Source of the DNA: a virus
Reading direction: 5' to 3' (one strand)
Virus record (IMG/VR): IMGVR_UViG_3300045968_000309
Span: 1 to 21,599 of that record
Length of the DNA stretch: 21,599 nt
The stretch's first letter is position 1, and each line of letters starts with the position of its first letter. Both the position numbers and the translations under genes were made by a program. Positions 1 through 8,052 of the stretch are shown one piece after another. The notes below the pieces were generated by a model. That model was not told where the DNA came from. It worked only from the letters and a program-made list of their open reading frames with translations, and made no database searches.

Positions 1-109
1 CGAGGTCGCGCTGCGTTCGCTGCGCGTGCTCGAGGAGAGCGGGGCGCGGCGCTCCCGGACGGCGGCGGCGCGGCGGCGCCTTTCCCTCGCCATGGCGCGC
101 GGCGCATAA
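1..109 (+). CDS. Prohead protease, 3' end (same gene as 20994-21581, cut by the linearisation)
   Basis: This is the last 36 codons of the HK97-type prohead protease gene, stop TAA at 107-109. It duplicates 21473-21581 because of the terminal overlap and is not a second gene. The encoded tail is rich in Arg and Ala and lies after the conserved protease core. On the circular genome the gene lies directly upstream of the major capsid gene, with a 184-bp leader between them. See the full entry at 20994. Confidence 0.93.
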   Translation, partial: EVALRSLRVLEESGARRSRTAAARRRLSLAMARGA

Positions 110-127
110 TGGCGGCGACGTGACGCG
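1..127. repeat. Left copy of 127-bp terminal direct repeat
   Basis: Bases 1-127 are identical to 21473-21599, read directly by comparing the two ends. The protease reading frame continues across the join and stops at 109, as expected for a circular molecule cut at an arbitrary point. Exactly 127 bp matches a usual maximum assembler k-mer, so this is best read as contig-circularisation overlap and not as a phage direct terminal repeat. Confidence 0.97.
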
Positions 128-293
128 GCGCCCGAGCGCGCCGCCGGCACGCTGAATGCGAGCACTCGCCGGCCGAGCCCGGCGCGGATCGCCCCCCAAC
201 ACGCACAACGATGCGCGGCTCCCGCCGCGGCGCGTTCGCCGCGTCTGCCGCCGCGCGCGAACGGGGCGGCCGTGCCGCCCGGGAGCGGCGACA
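110..293 (+). promoter_or_regulatory. 184-bp structured leader between protease and major capsid genes
   Basis: No convincing gene lies here. The capsid reading frame is open upstream to 156, but the added residues are Arg/Ala/Pro-rich and unlike a capsid N-terminus. Two hairpins are visible: 226-232 with 237-243 (7 bp, CGCGGCG/CGCCGCG) and 264-270 with 274-280 (7 bp, GGGCGGC/GCCGCCC). The second is followed at once by a GGGAG ribosome-binding site (281-285), 8 bases before the capsid ATG at 294. The structures may modulate or stabilise the capsid message. That role is inferred; in GC-rich DNA short hairpins also arise by chance. Confidence 0.4.
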
Positions 294-1667
294 ATGCCGA
301 CGTACGAGGAGATCAAGGCGAAGAAGGACAAGCGCACCGCGCTCCTGTCGGACGCGGAGCAGATCATGGTCAAGGGCGACGACGAGAAGCGCGCCTTGAC
401 CGAGGACGAGCTTAAGCTCATCGACGGGTACATCGGGCAGAGCGACGAGCTCCGCCGCGAGATCGACGAGCTCGAGCAGGAACGCCGCCGGCAGATCATC
501 CGCGACGCGAAGGGCACCCAGCGCGAGCTCGAGCCGCGGAGCACGCGGCCGTATCAGCCCGGCGTCGTGACGCCCGAGCGGATCAAGCACGCGCAGGCAC
601 GCGGGCTGAAGGTGTTCCGGGGCGAGGGGGCGACCGAGCGCGCGACCGGGTTCGCGCACTTCATATTCGCCCTGCGCGGGAGCGGCGCCAGCCGCAACTG
701 GCTCGAGAAGCGCGGGATCGAGCTCCGCCCCGAGGCCGCCCCGGCCGAGGCGCGGGCCATGTCCAACACGACCGACGCGAGCGGCGGATTTCTCACGCCG
801 CAGGAGTTCGCGACCGAGATCATCGACATCATGGGGATGGTGGGCGCCGTGCGGCAGGCCTTCCGCATCTGGCCGATGTCGCGCGACGTGCTCTATGTTC
901 CCAAGGTGACGACGCGCCCGACGTGGGGCGCGATCAACGAAAACGCGCTCCCGACCGAGGCCGGCGCGCAGGGCGGATACGTCAACCTCACCGCGAAAAA
1001 GGCGGGCGGGCTCACGAAGGTCTCCAACGAGCTCACCGAGGACTCGCTCCCGTACGTGGGCGACGTGCTGGCGCGCGACTTCGCGTATCAGGCCGCGTTC
1101 TTCGAGGACGACTGCTTGATAAACGGGCTCGGCACGCCGCCGTACCTGTCGATCACGGGCATCATCCTCGCGACCGGCACGGCCGGCACGGTGACGCCCG
1201 GGGCCGGGATCACGACGCCCGAGCTCCTCACGATGACGCACTTCCTGAGCGTGCTCGGATCCGTCGCCGACTACGCGCTCTCGGACATCAACAACCCCGT
1301 GTGGATCATGAACCGGAGCGTCTTCGCGCGCTCGGCGATGCGCCTCATGTACGCGCAGGGCGGCAACACGAAGGAAGACATCGGAGACGGCGTGCGGCCG
1401 AGCCTGTTCGGCTATCCCGTCATCTTCACGAGCGCCATGAGCGCCTCGCCGGCGGTCAACACGGCGGTGGCGGTGTTCGGCTCCCTCGAGACCGGCGGCG
1501 CCTTCGGCGACCGCCGGCAGTTCAACGTGCAGTATTCCCCGCACTACTACTTCGGAGACGACGCATTCGCGGTGCGCGCCAACGAGCGGTTCGCCGCGTC
1601 GATCCACGATGCGAGCGACAACAGCGTGAAGCGCTCGACCGCGAAGCTCATGCTCGCCGCGGTGTAG
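294..1667 (+). CDS. Major capsid protein, HK97 family
   Basis: This 457-residue protein builds the icosahedral head shell. Residues 1-~75 are highly charged and predicted helical/coiled coil (repeated Glu, Lys and Arg, ending in an ELEQERRR stretch), which matches the N-terminal delta/scaffold region of HK97-type capsids. The mature fold begins around residue 156 after an MSNTTDASGG stretch, with GGFLTPQEF, the usual start of the HK97 capsid core, just downstream. The adjoining protease presumably removes the N-terminal part. ATG 294 is preferred because it has GGGAG 8 bases upstream and begins the charged helix. A strong hairpin follows the stop. Family membership is firm from order and motifs; the cleavage position is inferred. 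Confidence 0.93.
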   Translation: MPTYEEIKAKKDKRTALLSDAEQIMVKGDDEKRALTEDELKLIDGYIGQSDELRREIDELEQERRRQIIRDAKGTQRELEPRSTRPYQPGVVTPERIKHAQARGLKVFRGEGATERATGFAHFIFALRGSGASRNWLEKRGIELRPEAAPAEARAMSNTTDASGGFLTPQEFATEIIDIMGMVGAVRQAFRIWPMSRDVLYVPKVTTRPTWGAINENALPTEAGAQGGYVNLTAKKAGGLTKVSNELTEDSLPYVGDVLARDFAYQAAFFEDDCLINGLGTPPYLSITGIILATGTAGTVTPGAGITTPELLTMTHFLSVLGSVADYALSDINNPVWIMNRSVFARSAMRLMYAQGGNTKEDIGDGVRPSLFGYPVIFTSAMSASPAVNTAVAVFGSLETGGAFGDRRQFNVQYSPHYYFGDDAFAVRANERFAASIHDASDNSVKRSTAKLMLAAV

Positions 1668-1683
1668 CGGATTCCCTTGGATC

Positions 1684-1715
1684 GGGCCCGGCGCGCGGAG
1701 AGACGCGCCGGGCCC
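1684..1715 (+). terminator. Perfect 12-bp GC hairpin after the capsid gene
   Basis: Bases 1684-1695 (GGGCCCGGCGCG) and 1704-1715 (CGCGCCGGGCCC) are exact reverse complements with an 8-base loop (CGGAGAGA). The hairpin begins 16 bases after the capsid stop and ends 23 bases before the next start. No T-run follows, so a classical intrinsic terminator is unproven. It may be a partial terminator or an mRNA 3' stabiliser that lets capsid be made in excess over the connector genes. Confidence 0.65.
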
Positions 1716-1738
1716 TCCCCCCGGACCCCGGATCAACA

Positions 1739-1939
1739 ATGCGAGTTCTCTTTGTGAAACCGTGGGGGATCTGGGCGCCGGGCGAGCGCGGCGAGCTCGA
1801 TCCGCCGATCGTCGAGATCCTCGAGGGCCGCGGCATCGTCGAGCGCGAGCGGCGGGCCGAGCCGCTCGAGAGCGCGGCGACGGACGGCGGCACGCGCGCG
1901 AGCCCGCCGCAGAAACCCGAACGGCGGCGCCGATGCTGA
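1739..1939 (+). CDS. Small phage protein between capsid and connector
   Basis: This 66-residue protein starts at ATG 1739, and its stop overlaps the next start (1933). The N-terminal half (MRVLFVKPWGIWAPGE, then an ILEGRGIVE stretch) fits a recurring pattern of small phage head-module proteins: a short strand with Lys/Trp, a PGE turn, and a helix ending in a Gly-Ile/Val-Ala/Val motif. The C-terminal half is Arg/Pro-rich and probably disordered. The function is unknown. Its place in the head operon suggests a head-associated or assembly role. I recall the pattern but cannot assign a named family. Confidence 0.75.
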   Translation: MRVLFVKPWGIWAPGERGELDPPIVEILEGRGIVERERRAEPLESAATDGGTRASPPQKPERRRRC

Positions 1940-2538
1940 ACATGCACGAGGCGCCCTCTGCAGCGCGGCGGTGGTCGCTCGTTCGCACGGCGCCGCCGGC
2001 GGCGCTCCTCTCGACGGCGGACCTCAAGGCTCATCTCCGCGTCCAGCACGACGACGAGGACGCGCTCATCGACTCCTACGCGGCCGCCGCGGTCGATCAC
2101 TGCCAGCGCCTCGCGCAGCGAGCGTTCCTCACCCAAGGCTTTACCTACGTCATCCGCAACGGGGCCGGCTGGCGGATGGGCCGGGTGCAGCTTCCGATGC
2201 CGCCGCTCGCCGCCGTCGCCGCCGTGCGCGTGCGCACGACCGAGGAGGGCGCCGCGAGCGTCATTCCCGCGCTCAACTACCACGTCGATTCGGCGAGCGA
2301 GCCGGGCGTCGTGACGCAGCTTGCGGGCTTTCAGGCCGGCGCCGTCCACGAGTTCGACTTCCTCGCCGGCACCGGCACGGCGGCGAACGTGCCGCCCGAG
2401 CTCGTGCAGGCGGTGCGCCTCCTCGCCGCGCATTGGTACGAGAACCGCGAGAGCGGGCTCGTCGGAACGATTTCGAAAGAGATCGAGTTCGCCGTAAGCG
2501 CGCTCGTCGAGCCCTACCGCATGCGGGTGCTCTCGTGA
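1933..2538 (+). CDS. Head-tail connector (adaptor) protein, gp6/gp8-like
   Basis: This 201-residue protein is predicted to form the ring that attaches beneath the portal. Features typical of the connector family are an early LLSTADLKAHLRV helix, a DDEDALIDSYAAAAVDHCQ helix, and a C-terminal VPPELVQAVRLLAAHWYENR helix, with beta-rich sequence between. The position after the capsid and before a head-closure gene is canonical. ATG 1933 overlaps the previous stop by 7 bases (a second ATG is at 1942). The stop overlaps the GTG of the next gene, implying translational coupling. Confidence 0.85.
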   Translation: MLNMHEAPSAARRWSLVRTAPPAALLSTADLKAHLRVQHDDEDALIDSYAAAAVDHCQRLAQRAFLTQGFTYVIRNGAGWRMGRVQLPMPPLAAVAAVRVRTTEEGAASVIPALNYHVDSASEPGVVTQLAGFQAGAVHEFDFLAGTGTAANVPPELVQAVRLLAAHWYENRESGLVGTISKEIEFAVSALVEPYRMRVLS

Positions 2539-2855
2539 GAGCAGGCCTGCTCCGCGAGCGCGTGACCGTGCAGGCGCGATCGACCACGCGCAACGATCTC
2601 GGCGAGGCCGTCGTCGCGTGGACGAACGCGGGCACCGTCTGGGCGCAGGTGCGCAACGACGCCGGCGCCGAGCTCGCCCGGATCCGGCAGACCTACGGCG
2701 AGAACGCCGTCGAGGTGCGCGTCCGCCTTCCCCTCGAGGTCACGAAGGATCATCGGCTCATGCACGGCGATCGGGCCCTCGAGATCGTGGCGGTTCTGGA
2801 TCCCGACAACCGGCGCCGCGAGGCGCGGCTCGTGTGCAGGGAGCCCGTCGAGTGA
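2535..2855 (+). CDS. Head closure / head-tail joining protein
   Basis: This 106-residue, beta-rich protein starts at GTG 2535, overlapping the previous stop. The pattern RAGLLRERVTVQ near the N-terminus, a conserved VWAQV, a charged linker, and a closing IVAVLDPDNRRREARLVCRE is characteristic of the SPP1 gp16-type head-closure (stopper) family. It would seal the connector after DNA packaging and dock the tail. Its length is normal for the family. No ATG exists at the N-terminus, so the GTG start is chosen from the overlap and the family-like beginning. Confidence 0.85.
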   Translation: MRAGLLRERVTVQARSTTRNDLGEAVVAWTNAGTVWAQVRNDAGAELARIRQTYGENAVEVRVRLPLEVTKDHRLMHGDRALEIVAVLDPDNRRREARLVCREPVE

Positions 2856-3433
2856 CCGCCGTCGAGGTCACGATCGACGCCCGCGAGGTGGACGCGCTCC
2901 TCTCGACGGTGGAACGGAAGTTCCGCACGCGCACCGTCAACCGCGGGCTCCGGCACGCGGCGAAGATCGTCGCGCAGGCGGCCCGGGGCGGAACGCCGCG
3001 CGACACGGGCACGCTCCGCAAGGCGCTCAAGGTGCGCCGCCTGCGCTCCTACGGGCGGCGCGTGCTCGCCATCGGCGCCATCTTCGGCCGGCGGTGGTTC
3101 ACGGGTCCGACGTTCTACGCCGCGTTCGTCGAGTGGGGGCACGGGATCGGGGACCGCTCGAGCGGGCAGCGCGCCGCGCAGCGCTTCGCTCGGCTCGCGC
3201 CGGACGTGCAGGCGGCGCGCCAGACGGCCCGCGCGAAAAAGGGCTTGGCGCCGTTCGCCGCGGCGGCCGACACGCGGAAGCGCGTGCCGGCCCGGCTCAT
3301 GCTTACGAACGCGGCGCGCATGACCGGGCGCTTCGCCCTCGCCGCGGGCGTGGGCGTCATGAAGGACGAGCTCGAGAAGATCCGCAAGGGCAAGGGGCTC
3401 GACCGCGGAGAGGAGGTCGCCGGCAGTGGCTGA
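2852..3433 (+). CDS. HK97 gp10-like head-tail protein
   Basis: This 193-residue, basic protein starts at GTG 2852, overlapping the previous stop (GTGA). It contains an N-terminal EVTIDAREVDALLSTVER helix, an ARGGTPRDTGTLRKALKV segment (the P-x-D-T-G-x-L motif is typical of HK97 gp10-type proteins) and an FYAAFVEWGHG motif, which is also a family hallmark. These proteins sit at the head-tail joint or act as tail completion factors. The Lys/Arg-rich middle part (residues 95-150) is longer than in some relatives. The gene overlaps the next by 8 bases. Confidence 0.85.
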   Translation: MTAVEVTIDAREVDALLSTVERKFRTRTVNRGLRHAAKIVAQAARGGTPRDTGTLRKALKVRRLRSYGRRVLAIGAIFGRRWFTGPTFYAAFVEWGHGIGDRSSGQRAAQRFARLAPDVQAARQTARAKKGLAPFAAAADTRKRVPARLMLTNAARMTGRFALAAGVGVMKDELEKIRKGKGLDRGEEVAGSG

Positions 3434-3824
3434 CGTGGACAAGGCCCTCTACGACGCGCTTTCCGACTCGGCCGCGGTCTCGGCGATCGTGGGAACGCGC
3501 ATCTTTCCGCAGCTTGCGCCCGTGGACGCGGGCCGGCCGTTCGTCGCCTACCAGCGCACCGGCGAGCAGCATTTCCCCGTGTGCGACTCGGCGGCGCTCT
3601 TCAAGCGCACCGACTACGACGTCGATTGCGTGGCGGACGGGCACAAGCAGGCCGAGGAGCTCGCCGACGCCGTGCGGGATGCGCTGCACGGGACCGCGCT
3701 CGACGCCGCGCAAAAGTTCCTCGTCACGGGGCGCCGCTCGAGGAGCGCCAACCCCCCCGGCGACGAGCAGGCCATCGAGTACGCGGCGACGGTGGACATT
3801 TCCGCCTTCTCTGGAGGATCCTGA
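3426..3824 (+). CDS. Tail terminator / tail completion protein (DUF3168-like)
   Basis: This 132-residue protein starts at GTG 3426. It has the family pattern of an N-terminal helix with ALYDALSDSAAVSAIVGTRI, then FPQLAP, a strand with PFVAYQRTG, a central DVDCVADGHKQAEELADAVRDAL strand-helix, and a final strand. Proteins of this type cap the growing tail tube and join it to the head. It lies directly before the tail-tube gene, separated by no bases (stop 3822-3824, next ATG 3825), as expected for the order head closure, gp10-like, terminator, tube. Confidence 0.87.
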   Translation: MADVDKALYDALSDSAAVSAIVGTRIFPQLAPVDAGRPFVAYQRTGEQHFPVCDSAALFKRTDYDVDCVADGHKQAEELADAVRDALHGTALDAAQKFLVTGRRSRSANPPGDEQAIEYAATVDISAFSGGS

Positions 3825-4232
3825 ATGGGCCAGATCATCGGACACGGCTCGTCGATCGTGTGGGGCACGGCGGGAAGCGCCGTGCTCGCGCACATCGTCT
3901 CGATCGGGCACCCGTCGCGCGAGGTCGAAAAGGTCGATTTCACGACGTGCCAGAGCCCCAACAACCACCGCGAGACCCAACCCGGGCTCGGGAGCGCCGT
4001 CGAGGTTCCGTGCGTGCTCAACTTCGACGAGGCCGCGGCGACCCAGAACACGCTCGAGACCGACTACGCGAGCTCGACGCCCAAGCTCTTGACGATCATC
4101 TACGGCGACGGAACGAAGACGCTTTCGGGGAACGCGTTCATTTCGCGTCTGGGCGTGGGGTTCTCCGATCCGGGCGGAGTCGTCACGCGCGAGGTCTCGT
4201 TCTGCTTCACGGGGAAACCGTCATGGACGTGA
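3825..4232 (+). CDS. Major tail tube protein
   Basis: This 135-residue, beta-rich protein with very few Lys/Arg contrasts with its basic neighbours. The start ATG 3825 has a strong GGAGGAT site 5-10 bases upstream inside the previous gene. Position between the tail terminator and the tail-assembly chaperone identifies it as the tube subunit, and the closing REVSFCFTGKPSWT strand fits tube proteins. It is shorter than many siphophage tube proteins but close to the minimal single-domain forms. Assignment rests mainly on gene order and composition. Confidence 0.8.
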   Translation: MGQIIGHGSSIVWGTAGSAVLAHIVSIGHPSREVEKVDFTTCQSPNNHRETQPGLGSAVEVPCVLNFDEAAATQNTLETDYASSTPKLLTIIYGDGTKTLSGNAFISRLGVGFSDPGGVVTREVSFCFTGKPSWT

Positions 4233-4597
4233 ACGGCACGCTCACCCGGGAGAGGATTCTCGCCGCCGCGACGGCGCCGCCGATGCGGGTGGAGGTTCCC
4301 GAGTGGGGCGGCGCGCTCTGGGTGCGCTCGATCTCCGCCGGCGAGCGCGACACGTACGAGCGCCGCGCCCTCGAGGGCGGCCGGCGCGACCTCGTGCGGG
4401 CGATGCTCGTCATGCTCTGCGCCGTGGACGGCGAGGGCAGGCGCCTCTTTTCCGAGGCCGACGTCGAGCTCCTCGCGGGGCGCGACGCGGCGCCGATGCA
4501 CCGGGTCTTCGACGCCGCGTGCCGGCTCAACCGGATCGGGCCGCAGGAGGTCGCCGAACTGGAACAAGTCTCCGCGGCTCGGAGCGAGAGCGGATGA
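4223..4597 (+). CDS. Tail assembly chaperone, first gene
   Basis: This 124-residue, mainly helical protein starts at ATG 4223, 10 bases inside the tail-tube gene. It has the style of small tail chaperones: an EVPEWGGALWVRSISAGERD segment and then a central helix rich in Arg, Met and Leu. It ends at a TGA that overlaps the ATG of the next gene (ATGA). In many siphophages the two chaperone products are linked by a programmed frameshift. Here I see no slippery heptamer near 4551-4597, and the second product has its own start, so simple translational coupling is more likely. Confidence 0.78.
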   Translation: MDVNGTLTRERILAAATAPPMRVEVPEWGGALWVRSISAGERDTYERRALEGGRRDLVRAMLVMLCAVDGEGRRLFSEADVELLAGRDAAPMHRVFDAACRLNRIGPQEVAELEQVSAARSESG

Positions 4598-4887
4598 TCC
4601 TCGCCCTCTGCCTTGCGCTCGGCATGAGCAGGCGGCGCTTGCTCGAGGAGCTCGACTCGGCCGAGCTCTCGACGTGGCAGGCGTGGTTCCGGCTCGAGCC
4701 CGAGCCGGCGCTTCGCGCCGATCTCCGGGCCGGCATGGTCGCCGCGGCGGTGGTCAACATGCTGGGCGCCCGGGGTACCGCCGCCCGGGCCGAAGACTTT
4801 TCCTTGGGATACCGCGCGCCGGCGACCGAGCAGGACGTCGATACAGCCGTCCGCGCGATCGCCGAGGCATTCGGGAGGGTCGATTAA
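4594..4887 (+). CDS. Tail assembly protein, gpT-like (second chaperone)
   Basis: This 97-residue protein starts at ATG 4594 in an ATGA overlap. The N-terminal half (a short hydrophobic stretch, then RLLEELDSAELSTWQAWFRL and EPEP) matches the minor-tail-T pattern: a helix with S-x-E-L-x-x-W followed by a W-x-x-x-x-x-x-E-P signature. The partner of the preceding chaperone helps load the tape measure during tail assembly. It is followed directly by the tape measure candidate, with the stop codon sharing a base with the next ATG. Confidence 0.8.
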   Translation: MILALCLALGMSRRRLLEELDSAELSTWQAWFRLEPEPALRADLRAGMVAAAVVNMLGARGTAARAEDFSLGYRAPATEQDVDTAVRAIAEAFGRVD

Positions 4888-5426
4888 TGGCGATCGCTGC
4901 GAGCCTTGTCGTCGCCGTGACCGCGGCGACCGCCGCGGCCGAGGCCGGATTCCGCCGGCTGAGGGGCGCCGTCGCCGACGTCAGGAAGACGGCCGCGGGC
5001 TCGTTCGGCAAGGACACGGTGCTCGGCGGGATCGCGACGAAGCTCCTCGCATTCGAGGCCGTGCGGCAGATCTCGCGCGGTTTGCAGGAGTTCACGCGCT
5101 CCATGGCCGCGGCCCGCATCGCCGGCGAGGGCTGGATCGCGTCCTTCGGCACCGGGCTCGACAAGCTCATCGAGAAGGGCGGTCTGCTCGGCGACGTGTT
5201 CGGGTTCTTCCGCTACTTCAACCCCTTCCGGCCGTTCGACCCGGGCACGCTCGGCGGCGACATAGCGAGCGCCATCACCGGCAAGCCCGCGCGGGGCGCC
5301 GGCGGCGGCGGGAAGTTCCGGCAGGCGACCCCGCTCACGACCGGCGCCGGCGCCGATCACGCCGCGAAGCAGACGACGCTCCTGCAGCAGATCGCCAACA
5401 ACACCCGCACCGCGAGGGCGACGTAG
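4887..5426 (+). CDS. Very short tape measure-like protein
   Basis: This 179-residue protein starts at ATG 4887, sharing one base with the preceding stop. Tape measure identity comes from its place after the two chaperones, an Ala-rich helical N-terminus, central hydrophobic segments (about residues 85-120) and a C-terminus with a Gly-rich linker followed by TTLLQQIANNTRTA, a common ending of tape measure proteins. Normal tape measures are several hundred to thousands of residues. At about 1.5 Angstrom per residue this one would specify a tail near 27 nm. Short tape measures are known in gene transfer agents of Rhodobacter. The gene looks intact, not a deletion remnant. Confidence 0.68.
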   Translation: MAIAASLVVAVTAATAAAEAGFRRLRGAVADVRKTAAGSFGKDTVLGGIATKLLAFEAVRQISRGLQEFTRSMAAARIAGEGWIASFGTGLDKLIEKGGLLGDVFGFFRYFNPFRPFDPGTLGGDIASAITGKPARGAGGGGKFRQATPLTTGAGADHAAKQTTLLQQIANNTRTARAT

Positions 5427-5430
5427 CGCG

Positions 5431-6210
5431 ATGGCCGTCACCGCGACGAAAAAGATCATCGACGGGCAGGAAGCGCGTTTCGTGGACGGCGAGCTTTTCG
5501 AGTTCGTCGATCCCGTCATCATCGCCGGGCTTTCGCCGAGCGCGACCCTGCTCCTCGATGCGCTCGCGAACCCCGTCTGCCCGCAGCCCTACTCCCTCTT
5601 TGCGGTCGGATCGAAGCTCCGACTCGTCGAGCGCCGCGCCACGCCGATCGACACGATGACGGTCTTGGTGCTCTGCACGTACCGCCGGCTGTGGATCTTC
5701 CCCGACTACCGCTACACGGGAAGCGGCGCGCTCGAGACCGTCGAGACCTCGAGGAGCTCGCAGGATCCGACGACGTGGGGCACCAGCACCATTCAGGTGG
5801 GGCCGACGCTGCGCCGCCAGTGCGGCACGATCCAAACGACGATGGCGCAGCAGGTGCTGCGCTTCGAGCGCATCGTCGAGAGCGGCGATCCCGCGGCCGA
5901 CCAGCGCCTGTACCTCAACAAGTGCAATTCGACGGTCTGGTACGGGCTCGATCCGGGCTACTGGCTCTGCACGAAGTTCGACTTCGACTGGCTCGCGCCG
6001 GCCGGATCCATCACGGGCGGCGACGAGGGCGTGCCGGCGTGGAACTACGTGATGGAGTTCTCCTCCAAGGGCTACGGCTGGCCGCCGCTCGCCGAGTGGA
6101 TCGACCCCGAGACCGGCAAGCCGCACCCGGAGCCGACGAGCGCCTACTGGCAGACCGTCGATTGGTACTCGCTCGTCAATTTCTTCGATCTCCTGATCGG
6201 GGGCGCGTGA
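5431..6210 (+). CDS. Unknown tail-tip protein
   Basis: This 259-residue protein is rich in Trp and Tyr, predicted mostly beta, starts at ATG 5431 five bases after the tape measure stop and ends in a TGATG overlap with the next gene. By position it occupies the slot of a distal tail or baseplate protein, but I do not recognise a named family. Visible features are a hydrophobic C-terminus ([15 protein letters not shown]), a [14 protein letters not shown] segment and four scattered cysteines. It may form the tail tip ring or hold the fibres encoded downstream. Confidence 0.72.
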   Translation: MAVTATKKIIDGQEARFVDGELFEFVDPVIIAGLSPSATLLLDALANPVCPQPYSLFAVGSKLRLVERRATPIDTMTVLVLCTYRRLWIFPDYRYTGSGALETVETSRSSQDPTTWGTSTIQVGPTLRRQCGTIQTTMAQQVLRFERIVESGDPAADQRLYLNKCNSTVWYGLDPGYWLCTKFDFDWLAPAGSITGGDEGVPAWNYVMEFSSKGYGWPPLAEWIDPETGKPHPEPTSAYWQTVDWYSLVNFFDLLIGGA

Positions 6211-6662
6211 TGCCCGCGGCGCCCGCCCCGTTCAAGCCCGGCGACTCGATCACGGCCGCGAAGCTCAACCGCATGCAGGCGGGGCGCGTGGGGAGCGTGC
6301 GCGGAGTCGGGGTGCTCGCGCGCTCGCGCGCCGACGAACTGCAGCTCGTCGCCGCGTTCTACCGGCGCTTCGGCCCGCGCGTCGTGCCGGCGACGATCAC
6401 CGCGAAGTACGGGACCGCGAACGCGACCTACGACGCCTCGAGCATCTTCGGCAACGTCAAGGTGGCGGGCGCCACGCCGATCAACCGGATCTTCCCGGCG
6501 GCGCTCGTGGTTCATTTGCCCGCGGCGGTGGGCGCGAAGTGCCTGCTTTGGTCGGACGGGCAGAGCGAGACCGACGGCGGCGCGGTGTATCACCTCGTCG
6601 TCTGGGAGCAGGTGGACGTCGCGCAGTGCGAGAGCTCGCTCGACGGCGGAGAGTGGACGTGA
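6210..6662 (+). CDS. Small fibre/baseplate-associated protein
   Basis: This 150-residue protein starts at ATG 6210, sharing a base with the upstream TGA. The N-terminus has [19 protein letters not shown], an entry motif (G-D-x-I-x-A-x-x-L/W-N) that I associate with phage baseplate or fibre-attachment proteins. The rest is beta-rich, ending in an acidic tail. Location between the unknown tail-tip gene and the collagen-like fibre suggests a linker or fibre base. The function is inferred from context only. Confidence 0.7.
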   Translation: MPAAPAPFKPGDSITAAKLNRMQAGRVGSVRGVGVLARSRADELQLVAAFYRRFGPRVVPATITAKYGTANATYDASSIFGNVKVAGATPINRIFPAALVVHLPAAVGAKCLLWSDGQSETDGGAVYHLVVWEQVDVAQCESSLDGGEWT

Positions 6663-7210
6663 GCGGCGGTGCCGCCCGCGGCGCGGGCCGCGTGACGCTG
6701 CGCCCGGGCGCGCGGCGCGTCGAGCTTGCGCTCGGCGAGCGCGGGCGCCTGCGCTTCGCGCTGGCCGAGCTCCGGCGCCTGCGCGCCCGCGCGGCCCTCG
6801 TCGATCTCTCCAACGTCGATTGGCTCGCGGCGCGGCGCGTGCGCGGCGAGCCCGGGCTCGAGGGCCGGCAGGGGCCGCCGGGCATCGACGGCGCCGAGGG
6901 CCGGCAGGGCGACCCCGGCATTCCCGGGATCCCCGGGCCGCCGGGACCGCAGGGGCCGCAGGGCGAGCGCGGGTTCCGCGGGCCGCCCGGCCCCGAGGGC
7001 GAGCGCGGGCCCGGCATCGTGGACGCGCGGATCGTGGGCACGGCGCTCGTCTTCACGTACACGGACGGCCGCGAGGAGAACGTCGGGCGCGTCGTCGGAA
7101 CGCGCGGGCCGCCCGGGCCGCCCGGCGACCGCGGCATCGGCTCGGCGGCAGGGGAGGGCGGTGTCGCGCCCTCGCCGCCGCTGGAGGAGATCGACGGCGG
7201 CGCGTGGTGA
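6659..7210 (+). CDS. Collagen-like tail fibre protein
   Basis: This 183-residue protein starts at GTG 6659, overlapping the previous stop. The first 60 residues form a helical basic head with an [10 protein letters not shown] motif. Residues 63-116 are 18 unbroken Gly-X-Y triplets, many with Pro or Glu/Arg at X/Y ([13 protein letters not shown] type), and a second block of about 5 triplets starts near residue 147. Such repeats form collagen-like triple helices in phage fibres. The head probably binds the baseplate and the segment between the blocks (about 120-146) is a beta-rich knot. Triplets need no prolyl hydroxylation in phages. Confidence is high for a trimeric fibre, less for its exact place. 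Confidence 0.82.
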   Translation: MSGGAARGAGRVTLRPGARRVELALGERGRLRFALAELRRLRARAALVDLSNVDWLAARRVRGEPGLEGRQGPPGIDGAEGRQGDPGIPGIPGPPGPQGPQGERGFRGPPGPEGERGPGIVDARIVGTALVFTYTDGREENVGRVVGTRGPPGPPGDRGIGSAAGEGGVAPSPPLEEIDGGAW

Positions 7211-7233
7211 ACCACACTTGAAAGGCGTTTGAG

Positions 7234-8052
7234 ATGGTCCTCATTCAAATACGGCGCGGGAGCCCGACCGATCCGCAGGCAACCCTGCTCGCCCCCGGCG
7301 AGCAGGCCGTCGATTACTCGGCGAGCCGCGCCGCGCTCTACATCGGCAACGAGGACGGCACCCACAACGACCGGACGAACGGCGGGCAGGCGGGGCGCTT
7401 CCTGCGCCGCGTCGTCAAGAGCGGCTCGGACACTTCGTACGTCGCCGGCACGGGCGCCGTGACGGCGCTCATCCGCATGATCGGCGGCGGCGGCGGCGGC
7501 GGCGGGATTGCGACCTTTACGAGCAATTCCGGCGGCGGCGCCGGCGGCCCCGCCGGCGGGTTCCTCTACGTGCAGGCGACCGTGACGGCGGGCACGTCCT
7601 ACACGTGCGCCATCGGCGCCGCGGGCACCGGGGGCGCGGCGGGCAACAACGCGGGCACGGCCGGCGGGGCGACCACGCTCACGATCGGCGCGACCACGTA
7701 CACCGCGAACGGCGGCGGCGGCGGCGCGGGCGGGAACGCCGTCGCGGTCGGGTTCACGCTCGGCGGGGCGCCGGCGGCCGTCTCGACGAACGGCGACCTG
7801 AACCTCTCCTCGATGGGCGGGATGTTCGGATTCAACCGGTCCACGTCGGCGGCGGTGGCGGGATTCGGCGGCTCGTGCGAGTTCGGCAACGGCGGCGCCA
7901 TGCGCAGCACGCACGGCAACGGCAACAACGCGCTGGGCTACGGCGGCGGCGGCGGCGGCGGATGCAACATCTCCAACGGCGGCAACGTCGGCGGCGGCAA
8001 CGGCACCGGGGGCGTCATCGTCATCGACGAGTATTCGGGAGCGGAGTCGTGA
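7234..8052 (+). CDS. Glycine-rich tail fibre / adhesin
   Basis: This 272-residue protein starts at ATG 7234 with a GAAAGG site 8 bases upstream. Residues 1-45 have the fibre-entry pattern [11 protein letters not shown], then [11 protein letters not shown] and LYIGNEDG, as in many fibre N-terminal domains. From about residue 82 there are long glycine runs (GGGGGGGG type) interleaved with beta segments, ending in [11 protein letters not shown], the usual end of phage glycine-rich domains. Related proteins use polyglycine helices to bind receptors. It follows the collagen-like gene and is likely the tip adhesin that decides host range. The next start overlaps its stop. Confidence 0.82.
   Translation: MVLIQIRRGSPTDPQATLLAPGEQAVDYSASRAALYIGNEDGTHNDRTNGGQAGRFLRRVVKSGSDTSYVAGTGAVTALIRMIGGGGGGGGIATFTSNSGGGAGGPAGGFLYVQATVTAGTSYTCAIGAAGTGGAAGNNAGTAGGATTLTIGATTYTANGGGGGAGGNAVAVGFTLGGAPAAVSTNGDLNLSSMGGMFGFNRSTSAAVAGFGGSCEFGNGGAMRSTHGNGNNALGYGGGGGGGCNISNGGNVGGGNGTGGVIVIDEYSGAES

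Noticed and set aside
1-127. Terminal repeat as a true phage direct terminal repeat or a pair of recombination sites
   Set aside because: The repeat is exactly 127 bp, a common assembly k-mer length, and cuts through a coding gene. Circularisation overlap explains it without biology.
156-293. N-terminal extension of the major capsid protein from ATG 156
   Set aside because: Open frame only; Arg/Pro-rich residues unlike capsid N-termini, and a good ribosome-binding site precedes ATG 294.
1648-2433. Long minus-strand frame opposite the connector gene (and many like it over terminase, portal and tail genes)
   Set aside because: GC-rich third positions give long open antisense frames. The sense genes have recognisable families and overlapping starts, and the antisense products are Arg/Ala-rich shadows.
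4551-4597. Programmed frameshift joining the two tail-assembly genes
   Set aside because: No slippery heptamer or suitable run is visible at the junction, and the second gene has its own ATG in an ATGA overlap.
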